From Rikenellaceae bacterium (lineage in GTDB: Bacteria; Bacteroidota; Bacteroidia; Bacteroidales; UBA932), in contig JAAZIW010000051.1 in the NCBI GenBank assembly GCA_012800665.1, positions 1-6,903 on the forward strand: a DNA stretch of 6,903 bases, read 5' to 3'. Within the stretch, counting starts at the first letter, position 1. Every line of letters starts with the position of its first letter. The notes under the pieces were generated by a model. The model did no database searches, was not told the DNA's origin, and worked only from the letters and a program-made list of their open reading frames with translations. This document shows positions 1-6,598 of the stretch, in pieces. A program made the position numbers and the translations under genes.

Positions 1-1
1 C

Positions 2-14
2 AATGATTCGTTAA
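2..14 (+). repeat. Left terminal inverted repeat of the IS remnant
   Basis: AATGATTCGTTAA pairs with the reverse complement of 994-1006 (AATAGTTCGTTAA), differing at two central positions, with an unbroken shared core TTCGTTAA. The true outer tip may lie a base or more further left, outside the window. Confidence 0.55.
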
Positions 15-159
15 AAATTTAATATTTATATAATTTTCAAACACTTACAACAACAATAGCCCGAACAGGGGCGCTTTACTGCACCTCTCGAATGGCATAG
101 AACAAAGCCGAAAAAAGTGTTAAAAAAAGTAAAAAATAATGCCCGAAAAATTAGGATAA

Positions 160-981
160 GTGCTTGCGACAGCCCTCAAAAGCCAAGCAAATTTAAGCAA
201 ATCTTTTCAATCCTTCTTCATCGAGACCATGGAACTTATACTTACACATAAAGGACGTCTCAACTTCACCCAGATGGCGAGGTGCGGACGCTCTTGCGAG
301 AGCAGGTTCCGTCAGAACTTCAAGAGGCCCTTTGACTGGCTCTCATTCAACAAGTCCTTCCTGGAATCAACGAAGGGACACCGATGCCAAAGACTCCATC
401 TTCCTAAAAGCAGAGCAAACCTTCACCGACAAAAAGCGGGGTCGCAAACCTAAATGCACCATGGGCATGGAGGAACCGGATTCCCTCACCGGATGGTATC
501 TGAGGATGCTTACACGAAACTGCAAACAGTTATTGTCTATCTGCAAACTTCTTGTTGCTGACGCCTACTTCTCAAAGGAGAGCTTTGTGACCGGAGTCAA
601 AATGATGGGATTCAACCTTATCAGTCGCTTCCGTGATGACGTCAACCTCAAGTACCTATACACCGGACCCAAATCGGGCAAGCGCGGGCAGGCCTCAGAA
701 GTTCGCGGGAAAGGTGGATCTCAAGAACCTTGACATGTCCGTCTTCGGCGAGGTCCGTGCGCCTGAAGACAAACTCGTGTACAAGATGTATACTGCGGTT
801 GTCTGGGCGGTAAGTCCGTCGGCAAGGGATGGATCTCTCAGTCGGATCCACCAAAACACTGCTGCACAACGCTGCAATGGTTGAACGATTTATTGCAATG
901 TCCGGTAAACGCCCGAACATGCGATTAAATAACACTGATTTCAAAGAACTTTTATTCTACGGCGTTCGAGACGCGGCGTAA
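160..981 (+). pseudogene. IS4-type transposase, frameshifted and internally deleted
   Basis: A DDE transposase remnant whose coding sense moves through frames. Frame 1 (GTG at 160 to about 384) gives the N-terminal part, including LNFTQMARCGRSCESRF and KGHR. It jumps at about 383 to another frame (DAKDSIFLKAEQT), losing roughly 40-60 residues that should carry the first catalytic Asp. The second Asp is kept in LLVADAYFSK (Asp codon 560-562). One extra base near 689 breaks KRG-RPQKF. Near 811-823 a second internal deletion, of perhaps 90-100 residues, removes the expected Y-R-E-K region with the catalytic Glu; the last frame then runs from GMDLSV through HNAAMVERF to DFKELLFYG and TAA at 979. 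Deletion sizes are inferred from memory of intact homologues. The enzyme cannot be functional. Confidence 0.82.
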
Positions 982-993
982 AAACTTATAAAG

Positions 994-1006
994 TTAACGA
1001 ACTATT
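994..1006 (-). repeat. Right terminal inverted repeat of the IS remnant
   Basis: TTAACGAACTATT is the inverted partner of 2-14. It starts 12 bases after the transposase stop codon and ends immediately before the ATG at 1007 from which the sigma-factor remnant is read. That places the IS boundary exactly at the broken end of the sigma gene. Confidence 0.55.
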
Positions 1007-1492
1007 ATGAGGAATAAACAAGACTCGGAAGACCTTGCTCAGGAGACCATGCTTGCAATCTGGGAGAACAGAGAGACGCTTGATCCGAACAAAAACTTCC
1101 GTTCTTATCTTTACACGATAGCCAGGAACAAGTCGCTGAATTATCTTCGGGACAATGCAAAGCGCCGCAGAGGCAATTCTCTTCAGGAATCAGAGAACTT
1201 GATAAACACTCTTGCCCTTAGTTCAAACTCAGTTGAACAAGAGATTATCGGTCTGGAGCTGCAGGAGTTCATTGAAAGAATTTATTTGTCTCTGCCGGAG
1301 AAAGTTGTCAGGACTTTTAAAATGAGTCGACAGGACGGTCTTACATACAAAGAGATTGCAAAGAAACTTGGAATCACGACAAAAGTTGTGGAATATCATA
1401 TCAGTATAACATTAAAAGCGCTTCGTTTCAGTTTGGAGGCTTTTAATGAGGATAATAACAGTGTATTAAAAGATGAAATCTATGGACAATAA
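1007..1492 (+). CDS. ECF-type RNA polymerase sigma-70 factor, N-terminally truncated
   Basis: The open frame gives 161 residues. Residues about 6-50 match the later part of sigma region 2 (EDLAQETMLAIWE, then FRSYLYTIARNKSLNYLRD), and about 85-150 match region 4 (LPEKVVRTFKMSRQDGLTYKEIAKKLGITTKVVEYHI), the helix-turn-helix that reads the -35 element. Intact Bacteroidota ECF factors usually carry 20-30 more residues at the N-terminus (region 2.1); here the reading frame meets a stop at 995-997 inside the IS inverted repeat, and the ATG at 1007 is probably an internal codon. The family directs polymerase to genes for TonB-dependent uptake and is held by a FecR anti-sigma factor, whose gene overlaps this one. 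No start signal or promoter is visible. It may be expressed as a crippled protein or not at all. Confidence 0.85.
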   Translation: MRNKQDSEDLAQETMLAIWENRETLDPNKNFRSYLYTIARNKSLNYLRDNAKRRRGNSLQESENLINTLALSSNSVEQEIIGLELQEFIERIYLSLPEKVVRTFKMSRQDGLTYKEIAKKLGITTKVVEYHISITLKALRFSLEAFNEDNNSVLKDEIYGQ

Positions 1493-2173
1493 ATTACTTA
1501 TCCGATATATACTCGGAAAAGCTAACCAAAAGGAATCTGAGCCAATAGCAGAGTGGATTAAAGAGTCTCCGGAGAATCCAAACTCATTGTTCCGCAACGA
1601 TTTGCAGCAGATGCGAGAGAATTGTTCCTTACGGGAGAAGGCTATTTTGAAGTCAGGCATCACGACGACTGGCCGATGAATGTCCGTACTGCAAATGGTG
1701 TGACGGTTAAAGTGCTCGGGACCACCTTCAATTTATCGGCATATGAAGATGATGAAAAGGTGAAAGTCACCTTGATTGAGGGCAGCATAGTGGTAAAAGA
1801 AGACAAATCCAATTATGAGCATAAAATTCTTCCCAACCAGGAAATCAATATTGATGTGAACAACTCAAATGCAAGGAGCGCTTCCGATATGAAGCTTCCC
1901 AAAATCAAGCATGCAGATATTTATAAAAACACAGGATGGGTGAAAGGAGAATTGATTTTTGACAACACCCCTATGACGGACGTAATCAAGCAGCTTGAAC
2001 GTTGGTATGGCGTTAACATTCATGTGACAGATAATGATATCATGAAGTATCATTTTACCGCTACTTTCACCACAGAATCAATTACGCGCGTGCTGGAATA
2101 TATGAAATTCTCTTCGAAGCTCAAGTATGATATAAACGGCAGTGATGTATATATCCAGAAAGCCGGTTCATAG
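1482..2173 (+). pseudogene. FecR-family anti-sigma factor, internally deleted and out of frame
   Basis: The N-terminal piece starts at ATG 1482 (MDNKLLIRYILGKANQKE), overlapping the sigma gene by 11 bases; an ATG at 1473 is the alternative start. It has the usual cytoplasmic sigma-binding look up to about 1575. Family resemblance resumes in another frame near 1577 (SKLIVPQRF, then LFLTGEGYFEV, VTVKVLGTTFNLSAYED, VTLIEGSIVV), which is the periplasmic FecR domain. A C-terminal DUF4974-like domain follows (GWVKGELIFDNTP, then LERWYGVNIHV), ending at 2173. Intact homologues are about 300-340 residues with one membrane helix after the N-terminal domain; that helix and roughly 100 residues are absent (inferred). 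The protein could not link a surface receptor to the sigma factor. Start, overlap and C-terminus are otherwise typical of the family. Confidence 0.83.
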
Positions 2174-2202
2174 GAGTCATTTCTTTTTATCATTTTAACA
2201 AA

Positions 2203-2232
2203 AACCCCCGAAAGTATTAGCTTTCAGGGGTT
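2203..2232. terminator. Two-way intrinsic terminator between fecR remnant and rpsU
   Basis: A 12-base stem (AACCCCCGAAAG with CTTTCAGGGGTT, one C-A mismatch) encloses a 6-base loop at 2215-2220. A-rich sequence precedes it and T-rich sequence follows (ATTTTTGT), so it can end transcripts in both directions. It sits between two convergent genes, 29 bases past the fecR stop and 22 bases past the rpsU stop. Confidence 0.85.
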
Positions 2233-2254
2233 ATTTTTGTAATATAGTTTTCTA

Positions 2255-2449
2255 TTACTGCTCTTCCTCAGTGCGGAGACGCTGTACATAGATGGCTTTC
2301 TCTTTTGCCTTTTTTCTGCTTACGGAGGGTTTTTCGAAATGCTTTCGCGAACGGAGCTCGCGGAGAGTTCCGGTCTTTTCGAATTTACGCTTGAAGCGCT
2401 TGAGTGCGCGTTCAATGTTATCACCTTCTTTTACTGGTACAATAATCAT
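2255..2449 (-). CDS. rpsU: 30S ribosomal protein S21 (bS21)
   Basis: A 64-residue, very basic protein with the S21 signature (MIIVPVKEGDNIERALKRFKR, then FEKTGTLRELRSRKHFEKPS, then SRKKAKEKA). It is full length for the family. bS21 sits on the small-subunit platform next to the 3' end of 16S rRNA. In Bacteroidota ribosomes bS21, with bS18 and bS6, is known to hold the anti-Shine-Dalgarno end of 16S rRNA out of reach, which explains why these bacteria make little use of SD pairing. The gene is monocistronic here, transcribed leftwards into the shared terminator. Its own leader has an exceptional SD sequence, consistent with feedback control by free bS21. The start is fixed by the MIIVPVKEG N-terminus. 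Confidence 0.97.
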   Translation of the reverse strand: MIIVPVKEGDNIERALKRFKRKFEKTGTLRELRSRKHFEKPSVSRKKAKEKAIYVQRLRTEEEQ

Positions 2450-2458
2450 TCGTTTTTT

Positions 2459-2470
2459 ATCACCTCCTTT
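2459..2470 (-). promoter_or_regulatory. Extended Shine-Dalgarno sequence of rpsU
   Basis: On the minus strand this reads AAAGGAGGTGAT, a perfect 12-base complement to the usual 3' end of bacterial 16S rRNA. It ends 9 bases before the rpsU ATG. None of the other genes here (yitT, rpsO, pnp) has more than an A-rich leader. Known biology of the phylum (SD recognition gained when bS21 is missing from the ribosome) suggests this is an autoregulatory site. Confidence 0.88.
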
Positions 2471-2481
2471 TTTTTGGCCTG

Positions 2482-2505
2482 CAAAGGTAGAAATTTTTTT
2501 TCAAA
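2482..2505 (-). promoter_or_regulatory. Probable rpsU promoter (Bacteroides-type -7 box)
   Basis: The minus strand has TACCTTTG (2489 down to 2482), a full match to the Bacteroides -7 consensus TAnnTTTG. A TTTG lies at 2505-2502, but only 12 bases upstream instead of about 19, so the -33 element is weak or is the T-run further up. Initiation a few bases beyond 2482 would give a leader of about 25-30 bases containing only the SD. Confidence 0.6.
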
Positions 2506-2647
2506 AAAAGACTTTATTCGAAAAATTTTATGTTTTACCCGCATTTTCAGTCTATTGACGATGCTTTGCCAAGGCGGTGGCAATGTCAGCGGCAGGCATC
2601 TTAAATAATTTGCTAACTTCGCAGGCAATATAAATGAAGAAAAGTCA
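2506..2647. promoter_or_regulatory. Divergent rpsU/yitT intergenic region with weak yitT promoter
   Basis: AT-rich spacer between divergent starts. A possible yitT -7 box TAACTTCG (2614-2621) has one mismatch to TAnnTTTG, with no TTTG at the right distance. A small hairpin (TTGCC 2566-2570 with GGCAA 2579-2583) is the only other structure seen. A five-codon frame at 2634-2651 overlaps the yitT start and is probably chance. Confidence 0.35.
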
Positions 2648-3637
2648 ATGAAAAAACTCATCTCCTTTTTAGGAACTCGAAAATTCTGGAAAGAATTTAT
2701 AATTATGACGCTGGCTATGTTCTTGGGAGCAGCAGCGGTCTATTATTTTCTGACCCCCAGCAAACTCATTATCGGGACAGTTTCCGGACTTTCCATAGTG
2801 CTTTCCACAGTCCTTGAAGGTTTTGGCATTAACATTAAGGTGTCGTGGATGATTTTCTTAATCAATGCTATTCTCTTGGTCCTTGCCTGGCTTTTGATAG
2901 GCAAGGAATTCGGAGCCAAAACAGTGTACACGGCTCTTCTTCTCGGTCCTCTTATGGAAGTGTGGGAGGCAATCATGCCTGCCCAAAAATTAGCTTCCAT
3001 ACGAATGGGGAGCGATATGCCCATCAACACGCTCAATAGTTTTTCCGTAATGGGAGACCCCTGGCTGGACCTCGTTTGCTTCGTACTCCTTTTAAGTATC
3101 TCCCAAGCCATACTCTTCAATATAAACGCTTCTACGGGCGGGCTCGATATCATCGCCAAAATCATCAATAAATATACCCACTTCGACATAGGTCTCAGCG
3201 TAACCATCGGCGGCGGTATAATCTGCTGCACGGCCTTCCTTATCAACCCCTTTCATATGGTTATAATCGGCCTTATAGGCACCTGGATAAACGGTCTTGT
3301 AATCGATTATTTCATGGCAAGCATAAATCGCAAAAAACGCGTGAGCATTATTTCGAACCAGCACGAAAAACTCCGCAGCTATATTGTAGATGAACTTCGC
3401 CGCGGCTGCAGCCTTTATCAAGTAAAGGGCGGTTATTCCGGCAATGAACAGATAGAAATCCAGGTCCTTCTTTCCAATGATGAATTTGCGTCTCTGATGG
3501 AATATATAAATGAGGAGCAGATAGACTACTTTATTACCGCAGGCAATGTCAGCGAGGTTTACGGCCGCTGGAACAAGGCGGGCAAAGTCAAGCGCAAGGA
3601 CCTCCTCCGGGAGAGCCGTATGGAAACAGGAAAATGA
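2648..3637 (+). CDS. YitT-family membrane protein with DUF2179 domain
   Basis: 329 residues. Hydrophobic segments lie at about 17-36, 41-59, 65-85, 90-108, 139-158, 181-200 and 203-223, making an inner-membrane N-terminal half. The family-typical motif NASTGGLDIIAKIINKY is at about 160-176. From about 229 the chain is soluble and cytoplasmic, matching DUF2179 (ISNQHEKLRSYIVDEL, then RRGCSLYQVKGGYSG), ending in a basic tail. The family is widespread and its transport or signalling role is not established; no substrate can be named. Length and domain order are normal. The ATG at 2648 is chosen because the MKKLISFLGTRKFW N-terminus leads directly into the first helix; no SD precedes it. It stands alone between rpsU (divergent) and the rpsO promoter. 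Confidence 0.93.
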   Translation: MKKLISFLGTRKFWKEFIIMTLAMFLGAAAVYYFLTPSKLIIGTVSGLSIVLSTVLEGFGINIKVSWMIFLINAILLVLAWLLIGKEFGAKTVYTALLLGPLMEVWEAIMPAQKLASIRMGSDMPINTLNSFSVMGDPWLDLVCFVLLLSISQAILFNINASTGGLDIIAKIINKYTHFDIGLSVTIGGGIICCTAFLINPFHMVIIGLIGTWINGLVIDYFMASINRKKRVSIISNQHEKLRSYIVDELRRGCSLYQVKGGYSGNEQIEIQVLLSNDEFASLMEYINEEQIDYFITAGNVSEVYGRWNKAGKVKRKDLLRESRMETGK

Positions 3638-3676
3638 AAAGACAGGATGAAGGCGCTGTATGAGATGTATGCCCCA

Positions 3677-3721
3677 GCCTTTGCCGAAAAATAATTATAA
3701 AGATTTTGTTTCGGCGTAGGC
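3677..3721 (+). repeat. Inverted repeat in the yitT-rpsO spacer
   Basis: Two arms, GCCT-tt-GCCGAAA (3677-3689) and TTTCGGC-gt-AGGC (3709-3721), pair over 11 bases with a 2x2 internal loop and a 19-base AT-rich loop. It lies 39 bases past the yitT stop and 9 bases before the -33 box of the rpsO promoter. It could be a 3' end structure of the yitT transcript, but it lacks a strong following T-run; the role is inferred. Confidence 0.5.
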
Positions 3722-3730
3722 AAAACTTAA

Positions 3731-3761
3731 TTTGAGAATTCGAAAATAATTTCTAACTTTG
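3731..3761 (+). promoter_or_regulatory. rpsO-pnp promoter, Bacteroides consensus
   Basis: TTTG (3731-3734), 19 bases, then TAACTTTG (3754-3761) is a full match to the Bacteroidota housekeeping consensus (TTTG at -33 and TAnnTTTG at -7). Transcription should begin around 3767-3770, giving a leader of about 97 bases. Confidence 0.82.
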
Positions 3762-3767
3762 CCCCGC

Positions 3768-3864
3768 TTTCTGTCGAAGGAACGATTTCAAGCATTGCTT
3801 CTTTGGCAGGATGACTTTCGAAAAGATTCGGAAGTTCCTGAATATTAATTAAATAAACAACAAA
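3768..3864 (+). promoter_or_regulatory. rpsO 5' leader, possible S15 autoregulatory RNA
   Basis: This leader is long compared with rpsU and yitT. It can close a 6-base helix (AGGAAC 3778-3783 with GTTCCT 3834-3839) around two short hairpins (AAGC/GCTT near 3790-3800 and CTTT/AAAG near 3815-3824). rpsO leaders in several bacteria are known S15-binding feedback elements, built differently in each lineage. Whether this one binds S15 is inference. The last 20 bases are A/T-rich with no SD. Confidence 0.4.
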
Positions 3865-4140
3865 ATGGCAGAGTATCTCAAGCCGGAAAAGAAACAGGAG
3901 CTTTTCCAAAAGTACGGCAAAACAGCCGCCGACACAGGTTCTCCTGAAAGCCAGATAGCGCTTTTCACCTATCGCATCGCACATCTTACCAAGCATGTAA
4001 ACGAGAATAAGAAAGACGTGGTAACCCGCCGCTCTCTTCTTCGCCTCGTAGGAAAGCGTCGTCAAATTCTCGACTATCTTAAAGAAATTGACATTGAGCG
4101 CTACCGCTCCATCATCAAGGAGCTCGGCCTTCGCCGCTAA
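3865..4140 (+). CDS. rpsO: 30S ribosomal protein S15 (uS15)
   Basis: 91 residues, close to the usual 89. The family signature is complete: DTGSPESQIALFTYRIAHLT at about 23-42, then HVNENKKDVVTRRSLLRLVGKRRQ and the C-terminal ELGLRR. uS15 is a primary binder of the 16S rRNA central domain and forms a bridge to the large subunit. The start is the first ATG after the A-rich leader, giving MAEYLKPEKK. pnp follows after a 9-base gap on the same strand with no terminator between, the same rpsO-pnp order seen in many bacteria, so the two are very probably co-transcribed from the promoter at 3731-3761. Confidence 0.98.
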   Translation: MAEYLKPEKKQELFQKYGKTAADTGSPESQIALFTYRIAHLTKHVNENKKDVVTRRSLLRLVGKRRQILDYLKEIDIERYRSIIKELGLRR

Positions 4141-4149
4141 AAGAAAAAA

Positions 4150-6585
4150 ATGAACATTATTAGAAAAACAATCGATTTACCCGATGGCCGGGTAATTGAA
4201 ATCGAGACCGGTAAATTGGCCAAACAGGCCGCCGGCTCCGCCGTGGTAAAGATGGGAGGCACAGTGCTTCTCGCCACCGTTACTGCGGCTGAAAAAGTAA
4301 AAGAAGGCTCGGACTTCTTTCCCTTATCCGTTGACTACAGAGAAAAGTATTACTCCGCAGGGCGTTTCCCCGGAGGTTTTTTGAAGAGAGAGAGCAGGCC
4401 CTCCGATTACGAGGTGCTTATTGCCCGCCTGGTTGACAGGCCCATACGTCCTTTGTGGCCGGAAGACTTCCATAACGAAGTATTCATCTACATCAGTCTT
4501 CTTTCCGCAGAAAAGGACATTCGGCCTGATGCCCTTGCAGGTTTGGCTGCATCTGCCGCCCTCGCAACCAGCGACCTCCCCTTTGGAGGCCCCATATCTG
4601 AGGTTCGCATCGCCCGCATAGACGGGGAGTGGCGCATCAACCCCAATTTCTCCGAGATGGCGAATTCCGATATCGACATGATAGTGGCCGCCACCGAAGA
4701 AAATATCATGATGGTGGAAGGCGAACTCAAAGAGCTCTCCGAGCGCGAAATGCTGGAGGCCATTAAGTTTGCCCACGAAGAAATCAAGAAGCATTGCCGT
4801 GTTCAGAAAGAGCTCATGCACGAACTCGGAACCGATGGCGCCAAGCGCGAGTATCAGCACGATGAGCAGGACGAAGACCTCCGCAAGGCGGTTGAGACCG
4901 CTTGCTACAGCCGCTGCTATGAGCTCGCCAAGGCAGGCAAGTCCAAGAAAGAGCGCGAGACTGGCTTCAAGGCCATAAAGGAAGAATTCCTGGCAGGCAT
5001 TCCCGAAGAGGAACTTGAGGTGAAAGCTCCGATGATTGACCGTTATTATGCAGCAGTGGAAAAGGAAGCCATGCGCAACCTTATCCTCAATGAAGGCCGT
5101 CGTCTTGACGGACGCACCTCCACTGAGGTCCGCCCCATCTGGTGCGAAACCGATGTTCTTCCCTGCGTGCATGGCAGCGCCATCTTCACCCGTGGTGAAA
5201 CCCAGGCTCTTGCCACCGTTACGCTCGGCACCAAGCTCGATATGAAGGAAATGGATGAGGTGCTCATTCAGGACGACCAACAGTTTGTTCTGCATTACAA
5301 TTTCCCGCCCTTCTCGACAGGCGAAGCAAGGCCTATACGCGCCACCGGCCGCCGCGAAATCGGTCATGGTAATTTGGCAATGCGCGCCTTAGAGCCCGTA
5401 GTTCCCACCTCTCCCGAAAATCCCTACGCAATACGCGTGGTTTCCGATATTCTCGAATCCAACGGCTCTTCTTCAATGGCCTCGGTATGCGGCGGCTGCT
5501 TAGCCCTCATGGACGCAGGCGTGAAGATTAAAAAGCCCGTTGCAGGTGTTGCCATGGGTCTTATCACCGATGCGGAGCGTCCCAACGAACGCTATGCCAT
5601 TCTCACCGATATTCTCGGAGACGAGGATCATCTCGGCGATATGGACTTCAAGGTTGCCGGCACCAAAGACGGCATTACCGCTACCCAGATGGATATAAAG
5701 GTGGACGGCCTCAGCTATGATGTGCTTGAAAAGGCGCTCGAGCAGGCACGTCAGGGCCGTATGCACATCATGGACGAAATGTTCAAGGTTCAGCCCGTTC
5801 CTCGCGAGGATTACAAACCCTTCGTTCCGCGCATAGTGGAAATCCGCATACCTGCAGAATTCATAGGTGCAGTTATAGGTAAGGGAGGCGAGACCATTCA
5901 GGCGATTCAAAAGGAGACCGGAGCAATCATCAATATCGATGAGGTTCCAATAGAGGGTACCAACATGACTGAAGGCGTTGTGGACATTGCTTCCAATGAC
6001 CAGGAAGCCATGCAGAAGGCTATCGAATGGATTAAGAGCATTTGCGCAAAGCCGGAAGTCGGCGAGGTGTATCACGGAAAGGTTGTGAGCATACTCGACT
6101 TCGGCGCTTTTGTGGAGATTCTGCCGGGCAAAGAAGGCCTGTTGCATGTAAGCGAGATTGCCTGGGGCAAGACCGAGCATGTAGAGGATGTATTGAAGGT
6201 TGGCGATGAGGTGGATGTCAAGCTCCTTGAGTATGATGAAAAGAACGGAAAGATGCGCCTTAGCATGCGCGCTCTTACCGAAAAGCCGGAAGGCTATGTG
6301 GATCCTGCCGAGCGCAGGCCCCGTGGCGGAGACCGCCGCAATTCTGATCGTCGTAATTCCGACCGCCGCGGCTCAGACCGCCGTAATTCCGATCGTCGTG
6401 ACGACCAGCGCAATGACGACCGCCGCGGTAAAGACCGTCGCGACAGCCGCTTCTCGGATGACCGTCATGCTGAGCGTAAAGATCGCCGCTTCAGCGGCCG
6501 CAAACCTGAGAATGCTCCCGCCCCGAGCGAGGACGACTTCCGCGATTTCAGCAACTCCAACGATTCCGGCGACGAACTGTATTAA
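4150..6585 (+). CDS. pnp: Polynucleotide phosphorylase (polyribonucleotide nucleotidyltransferase)
   Basis: The enzyme degrades RNA 3' to 5' using phosphate, releasing nucleoside diphosphates, as a ring-shaped trimer in the cytoplasm. Domains in order: first RNase PH fold (about 1-145, with the RNA-contacting FLKR at 77-80 where E. coli has FFRR); helical domain (about 235-320); second, catalytic RNase PH fold from about 320, with the phosphate-site NGSSSMAS (438-445) and GDEDHLGDMDFK, in which D493, D499 and K501 correspond to the E. coli metal-site D486, D492 and K494; KH domain (about 560-625, IGKGGETI); S1 domain (about 637-707, GKVVSILDFGAFVEI). At 811 residues it is about 100 longer than E. 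coli Pnp because of a charged, repeat-built C-terminal tail (708-811). Start: ATG after an A-rich tract 9 bases past rpsO, no SD. All key residues seen, so it should be active. Confidence 0.98.
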   Translation: MNIIRKTIDLPDGRVIEIETGKLAKQAAGSAVVKMGGTVLLATVTAAEKVKEGSDFFPLSVDYREKYYSAGRFPGGFLKRESRPSDYEVLIARLVDRPIRPLWPEDFHNEVFIYISLLSAEKDIRPDALAGLAASAALATSDLPFGGPISEVRIARIDGEWRINPNFSEMANSDIDMIVAATEENIMMVEGELKELSEREMLEAIKFAHEEIKKHCRVQKELMHELGTDGAKREYQHDEQDEDLRKAVETACYSRCYELAKAGKSKKERETGFKAIKEEFLAGIPEEELEVKAPMIDRYYAAVEKEAMRNLILNEGRRLDGRTSTEVRPIWCETDVLPCVHGSAIFTRGETQALATVTLGTKLDMKEMDEVLIQDDQQFVLHYNFPPFSTGEARPIRATGRREIGHGNLAMRALEPVVPTSPENPYAIRVVSDILESNGSSSMASVCGGCLALMDAGVKIKKPVAGVAMGLITDAERPNERYAILTDILGDEDHLGDMDFKVAGTKDGITATQMDIKVDGLSYDVLEKALEQARQGRMHIMDEMFKVQPVPREDYKPFVPRIVEIRIPAEFIGAVIGKGGETIQAIQKETGAIINIDEVPIEGTNMTEGVVDIASNDQEAMQKAIEWIKSICAKPEVGEVYHGKVVSILDFGAFVEILPGKEGLLHVSEIAWGKTEHVEDVLKVGDEVDVKLLEYDEKNGKMRLSMRALTEKPEGYVDPAERRPRGGDRRNSDRRNSDRRGSDRRNSDRRDDQRNDDRRGKDRRDSRFSDDRHAERKDRRFSGRKPENAPAPSEDDFRDFSNSNDSGDELY
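6331..6435 (+). repeat. 15-base coding repeats in the Pnp C-terminal tail
   Basis: Units of GAC CGC CGC AAT TCT type at 6331, 6346, 6361, 6376 and 6391 encode Asp-Arg-Arg-Asn/Gly-Ser, and degenerate copies continue to about 6435. Codons alternate between GAC CGC CGC and GAT CGT CGT for the same residues. The tail is rich in Arg, Asp and Ser with no hydrophobic core, so it is predicted to be disordered. Confidence 0.85.
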
Positions 6586-6598
6586 TCAGTAAGTTTCC

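Larger units (their letters stand above)
2..1006 (+). mobile_element. Degenerate IS4-type insertion sequence
   Basis: About 1 kb bounded by imperfect inverted repeats (2-14 and 994-1006, 11 of 13 positions matching) and containing a broken transposase reading rightwards. The IS4 assignment rests on remembered similarity of the transposase fragments to a common Bacteroidota DDE transposase; the diagnostic Y-R-E-K block is itself deleted. An intact copy should be nearer 1.4-1.5 kb, so about a third is missing. No clear target-site duplication is visible, partly because the left end lies at the window edge. The stretch 15-159 holds no gene and is read as the untranslated left end of the element. 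The element looks immobile unless a related transposase acts on its ends. Confidence 0.75.

Noticed and set aside
1473..1679. 68-residue frame as an intact small gene
   Set aside because: Its first part is clearly the N-terminus of a FecR anti-sigma factor, and residues after the deletion junction are out-of-frame reading of the FecR domain.
3647..3694. A 15-codon plus-strand frame (MKALYEMYAPAFAEK) just after yitT
   Set aside because: Too short to support; its end overlaps the inverted-repeat arm, and there is no SD or promoter of its own.
4324..5367. Minus-strand 347-residue open frame inside pnp
   Set aside because: It lies opposite a fully conserved pnp; the long frame is a by-product of codon usage on the other strand.
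5500..6180. Minus-strand 226-residue open frame inside pnp
   Set aside because: It is a shadow of the catalytic, KH and S1 domains of Pnp, with no start signal or family match.
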